The position numbers were made by a program, and so were the translations under genes. From assembly GCA_949316235.1 (NCBI GenBank), contig OX438742.1:9800815-9864814 (forward strand): a DNA stretch of 64,000 bases, given 5' to 3'. The DNA comes from Oegoconia quadripuncta (lineage: Eukaryota; Arthropoda; Insecta; Lepidoptera; Autostichidae). Positions within the stretch are counted from its first letter, which is position 1. Each line of letters starts with the position of its first letter. Below, piece by piece: positions 60,308 through 64,000 of the stretch. The notes under the pieces were generated by a model. The model searched no databases and had not been told where the DNA came from. It saw only the letters and a list, made by a program, of their open reading frames with translations.

Positions 60308-60439
60308 ATGTTTTTTTTAAAGAGAAGCAAAGAGCACATGGGAAAGCGTCCTCAACGTAGCGAACCCAGAAAACGACTGTCCCCTGTTTCAGAAAACAAT
60401 TTAGAATTTAGAATTTTGAATCCAATTCCAAAAAAGTAA
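60308..60439 (+). CDS. Small basic open frame, 43 codons, hypothetical
   Basis: First ATG after the TATA/initiator pair. It encodes a short peptide with KRSKEHMGKRPQRSEPRKR, very rich in Lys and Arg, then SPVSENN. No family is recognised. It is supported only by position and may be chance. Confidence 0.2.
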   Translation: MFFLKRSKEHMGKRPQRSEPRKRLSPVSENNLEFRILNPIPKK

Positions 60440-61942
60440 AAACCAATTAGCATCCAAACGAAAAAAGGTCGACGATGAACACCCCGTCACAAGCCGTTTC
60501 GAAGGCATTTAGCTTTTAACACAGTTTGTTGGTGTATTTCAATGACATCCCACTCTTTCGAGGACTTTATAAATTTTCATTTTTTTTATATTTAAGATTA
60601 AAGTTCTGTATCGGTAGCCATGTTTGATGAAATCAGTTAATTGTTTCGACGATTTGGTTTATCTGGATGATATAATCGATTGTTTTCTCGGAGGTTTTCT
60701 AAATTTAGAATTTATAGTTATAACCGAATTTCTGAATGTGTTGTATGAGTACGCAATAAAAAGTTAGAAAGATACCCCATTACAAGCGAGCATCTTAAAA
60801 ATTTAATTTTCTTTGGCAATTATGAGCACTTTTCGATATTTTTTTAAATAGTCACAGTAATTACTAGTTTTAACAATAAACAAAAGTAACATCTAAAAAT
60901 ATTCATGATTTGGTGAGAAATATTAATTTGTGTTATGCAGGATTGTAAAGGTTTATCTGATTCTGACTGTACGTACTATTACCTATTACCTATTTTGGCA
61001 AAATGAAGATACGTCCAAAGGTATCTTCATTTTCAGGTAAAATCAAACCTCACACTTATGCAACTAGTATTATACTTATTGTCAGAGAAAAGTTTTGAAC
61101 AGACCAAAAGTAGGAATGTATAAAATATAGCTTGCTTGCTGTCGATCTAAGAAATTGATTGATTGATGATTCACATTTTTTATTTTGTATATTAGGAGCG
61201 AGCGCTCGCAGCTCTTGAATTGGGAGAAGCTCTTCAGTTCCAAGGGCCGTCTTAAACAGAAAAAGGATTAAGCGCAATGCTGTACTATAAATAACACGTT
61301 CATTATTTTATAATAAAACAAACCAGGTAATTACCTGGTAAGTATACTTAATACTTAAGTATTCAGCAAAAAATGCAGGTCCTTATTGGAATACATGTTT
61401 AATTCTATGTTTAACCCTTAATTGCTTGAGCCTAAAAACTTACATAGATGCTCGCGTGGGGTTCTTATGGACCCCATTTTCAAAATGAAAGTGAAGATTC
61501 TTGTACTACAAAATATTGTTTTATTATTTTGGAATCTGGATAAACAACAAAAACACTTAGCGTCTATAGGACTTAAAATGATTAATAACTTTAAGTCACA
61601 CGTTACAATTTAGAAACTATAATTTTTGTAGATACAGAGCACATAGCACAGTCTGGTCATTACTAATTTAGCGCATGGTGATTTTATTTTCACCTCTTTA
61701 GGAACTTGGCCTTAGGAAATTGATAGACGGGGGTGTCGTAGAAGATTCGACCCTCTCAATTTTCATTCTTCGCTTCGCATTTTGCAATGTTTCAATACAA
61801 ATCAAACCTCCAAAAATGTCATATGCACAAGTGAATTATGAAGTATCTACCTGTTGTAACTTCTTCTCTGTTATGCAAGTGTATTTGCAATAAAGTGTTG
61901 TTGCAAAATTCGAGGAATGCCACAACTTTGACACTGCAATGG

Positions 61943-62130
61943 GGTCCCCAGCGCAAAGAATTATTATGAGTTAGAGGTGGCATTTTGAATGTCCACCTGA
62001 CTAGCTACCACCGTCTTGTCGATATCTGCCGCCAAACAGTAATGTTATTAGCATTATTGTATTCCGGGTGTTTCAGATAAGGTAGCCAGTCCCCTCATCG
62101 GCCCCATCTTCACTTAATATCAGGTAGACC
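61943..62130 (+). mobile_element. SINE-A, 5' truncated
   Basis: 'gtccacctgactagctacc', 'gccgccaaacagtaatg', 'cttcacttaatatcaggt'. The tRNA-like head is almost gone. Confidence 0.7.
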
Positions 62131-62289
62131 TGAGGTCAAGAATTATGAAGGTTTATCCCACACGGCATGCCAAACAAACTTTCAGGTCCAAATTTTTAGA
62201 ACTCAATAGATAGATTGCAATAAAACTTTATACGTATGAGCAGGGTTACTCATATATCTAAACAGTAGAAAACATTTTTAAAATGTCGC

Positions 62290-63340
62290 ATTTAAAAATA
62301 CAAAAATACAAATACAAAATCTTTATTTCAGTCTAAAATAATAGTGACTATGAACAGTGGATGGAGTCAACCTAGTAAGCATAATAAGTATGCTTGTGGC
62401 AGGTGACGCTCATCCTTATCGCTAGCTTACATTGACTGCTTAAAGTAACATATTATATATATATAACAATAACAATAATCAAAAGGCAAAATTTATAAGA
62501 TGATAATAAGCGCTTTTGAGTAAGTGTGGATGTTATGTTTTGATGTGAGTATGTGTGTGTATGAGTTTGTGTGATTATATATGATTATATGTGAATATGT
62601 GTATCTGTTCATGTATATTAGCCCTACGACATTATCTTGGGATCGGAAGCTGCTTGGGCAGCTTCCACTAACATATGTGTGTGTGAGTGTGTGTCAGGGT
62701 GTGTGAGTGAGTGTGACTATGTGTGCGGGTATAAACATATGTAAAATTGTGCTTACTAATCTGTAGTGGTTTTGTTATTTATATTAAGTAATATATGTTA
62801 GTAGTTTTTCAGTGTCGTCATAGTTCAGTGTCAATAACCATTTTATCAAGATCTTTTTACTATCACGTAGATTTAATTTGTAAATGTCTAGCTTTTCGTT
62901 AAGTTGGTTGTAAATATGCGTAGATTGTGTTAGGTATTGTCTCCTAGCGAATGTAGTTTTGGTAAGATGTAGAGGGGCGATCTTGTTTTTTCTCCTATTA
63001 GATAAAAGAGCGGGATTGAATGGAAGGGCTTTATGTAATCTTAGGGTTATCAGTAAAACATACAGTTTTCTGATAGTTAACACACTACTTAATTTATAGA
63101 GTTCCTCTGTGGGAAATCTGAATGGTTTGAGATACATAACCTTAAGTAAACAGCGCTGACCCCTTTCAGCTTCCAAAAATTTGGTTTTTGTTGCACCACC
63201 CCATATTGGGATACAATATCCTATGATAGACTGGGCTAAAGCGGTGTAAATTTGATTAATAAGTTTTTTTGAGGTAACAAGGTAATTTTGATTAAAAGAA
63301 TATATTGCATTTCTGCTACCATGGAAAACTTAAAATCGCT
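62290..63340 (-). pseudogene. 5'-truncated LINE (jockey/CR1 type), reverse transcriptase C-terminus and 3' UTR
   Basis: The minus-strand frame is open from about 63330 to a stop at 62784. It reads TALAQSIIGYCIPIWGG, TKTKFLEAERGQRCLLKVMY, PFRFPTEELYKL, and later FARRQYLTQSTHIYNQLN. The pattern (IxxYCxxxWG...KxQxxxL) is the end of the reverse transcriptase polyprotein of LINEs of the jockey/CR1 group. The 3' UTR follows with a GT-rich stretch. It ends near 62300 with 'gaaataaagattttgtattt', a polyadenylation signal plus AT-rich tail. The copy is truncated but its frame is intact, so it is fairly young. Confidence 0.75.
62540..62760 (+). repeat. Imperfect GT-rich simple repeat
   Basis: Runs such as 'gtgtgtgagtgtgtgtcagg' and 'gtgtgtatgagtttgtgtg' lie within the 3' UTR of the LINE fragment on the opposite strand. 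Confidence 0.8.
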
Positions 63341-63366
63341 CTAATTTAGTTTCTATATTCTTTTTC

Positions 63367-63692
63367 GTCGGTGGCTCCTTAGTTAAGACGCGGAGACCCA
63401 ATTTGGGAGTTCCAGGTTCGATTCCCAGGCAGTCTATGTACGAATGAGTTTTTAAAGTTAATTTAATTACTTATGTGCATTTATCCGACCGCTCTTATAC
63501 GGTAAAGGAAAACATCGTGAGGAAACCTACATGCCTGAGAAATAAAAATTCAAAGGCAGGTGAAGTCCCCGACCCGCATTGGGCCAGCGTGGTTGACTAT
63601 GGCCCATACTCCATACCCATACTATCTACCCATGCCCTATACGGAAGCCTATATCCTTGCAGTGGGATGTTTACGCGCTAATGATGATGATG
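63367..63692 (+). mobile_element. SINE-C, near full length
   Basis: Head 'gtcggtggctccttagttaa', B box 'aggttcgattccc', 'ggtaaaggaaaacatcgtga', 'atgcctgagaaataaaaatt', and 3' end 'atccttgcagtgggatg' with a (GAT)n tail. Confidence 0.88.
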
Positions 63693-63963
63693 ACTCACTT
63701 TCGGAAATGTTCTTTACTAACTTTTTAGATCTATGTATGTGCTTTATGCATATAAAATTTCATTAGGGTCGGTTCATTCGTTTCGAAAAATTTGGACTTG
63801 AAAGTTGGTATGGAATACTGTGCGGGATAAACCTTAATCTGTTCTGCAATCAAAAATTACTACGCTGCAAAGAAACATGACCAGCAATCCCCGTTTGTTG
63901 GTGCGGGGTTGTTTGCAGCTCAGTGTAACCTACGTAATATTATTATTTAATGTAACTAAAGGT

Positions 63964-64000
63964 CATCATATCAGCCGAATGACATCCACTGCTGGACAAA
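63964..64000 (-). mobile_element. LINE 3' tail, cut by the window edge
   Basis: 'catcatatcagccgaatgac' followed by 'atccactgctggac' is the reverse complement of an RTE-style 3' end. The body would lie beyond 64000. Confidence 0.45.

Noticed and set aside
61323..61340. Palindrome 'ccaggtaattacctgg' as an operator
   Set aside because: Short palindromes of this length are expected by chance in 64 kb, and no gene is placed beside it.

Overview
This window looks like nuclear DNA of an insect, most likely a moth or butterfly. It is AT-rich and intron-dominated, and it is packed with tRNA-derived SINEs, RTE-like and other non-LTR retrotransposon relics, mariner relics, TA-flanked MITEs, and short elements ending in 5'-CTAG followed by T that resemble lepidopteran Helitrons. 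The lepidopteran assignment is inferred from this repeat style; no marker gene settles it. There are no bacterial operons, CRISPR arrays or rRNA operons.

One host gene could be assembled. It is a Ras-superfamily small GTPase of RASL11/RERG type, on the minus strand, with five coding exons from 58275 down to 19601. Joined at canonical GT/AG sites they give one open frame of 208 codons plus stop, and the phases agree at every junction. Intron 1 is about 34.4 kb and fills the middle of the window. The other introns are about 1.4, 1.7 and 0.5 kb. The protein keeps the P-loop and the NKxD motif. It lacks the canonical switch I threonine, the DxxG/Gln61 motif, the SA(K) motif and a CAAX tail, as RASL-type proteins often do.

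Layout. 1-5 kb: BEL/Pao remnants and AT-rich repeats. 6-9 kb: SINE-A, an RTE-like reverse transcriptase relic and a MITE. 10-13.5 kb: nothing recognisable beyond short repeats. 13.6-18 kb: a dead mariner split by a retrotransposon, two SINE-B copies and a second RTE-like relic. 18.7-23.7 kb: exons 5 to 2 with SINEs between them. 23.7-58.2 kb: intron 1, holding nested SINEs, Helitron-like pieces, a 1.35-kb inverted-repeat element, an intact 360-residue Tc1/mariner-type transposase with about 423-bp inverted repeats, a frameshifted mariner, hAT-like MITEs, and a tandem duplication interrupted by a MITE. 58.3-64 kb: the 5' flank of the GTPase gene, a third copy of the 9.3-kb MITE, a tandem repeat next to a TATA-like motif, and a 5'-truncated LINE.

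The most notable items are the divergent GTPase, the young-looking transposon at 38884-41306, an unidentified 239-bp insertion with a 16-bp target duplication at 43374-43612, perfect hairpins at 55311 and 38356, and several insertions whose empty sites can be read within the window itself.
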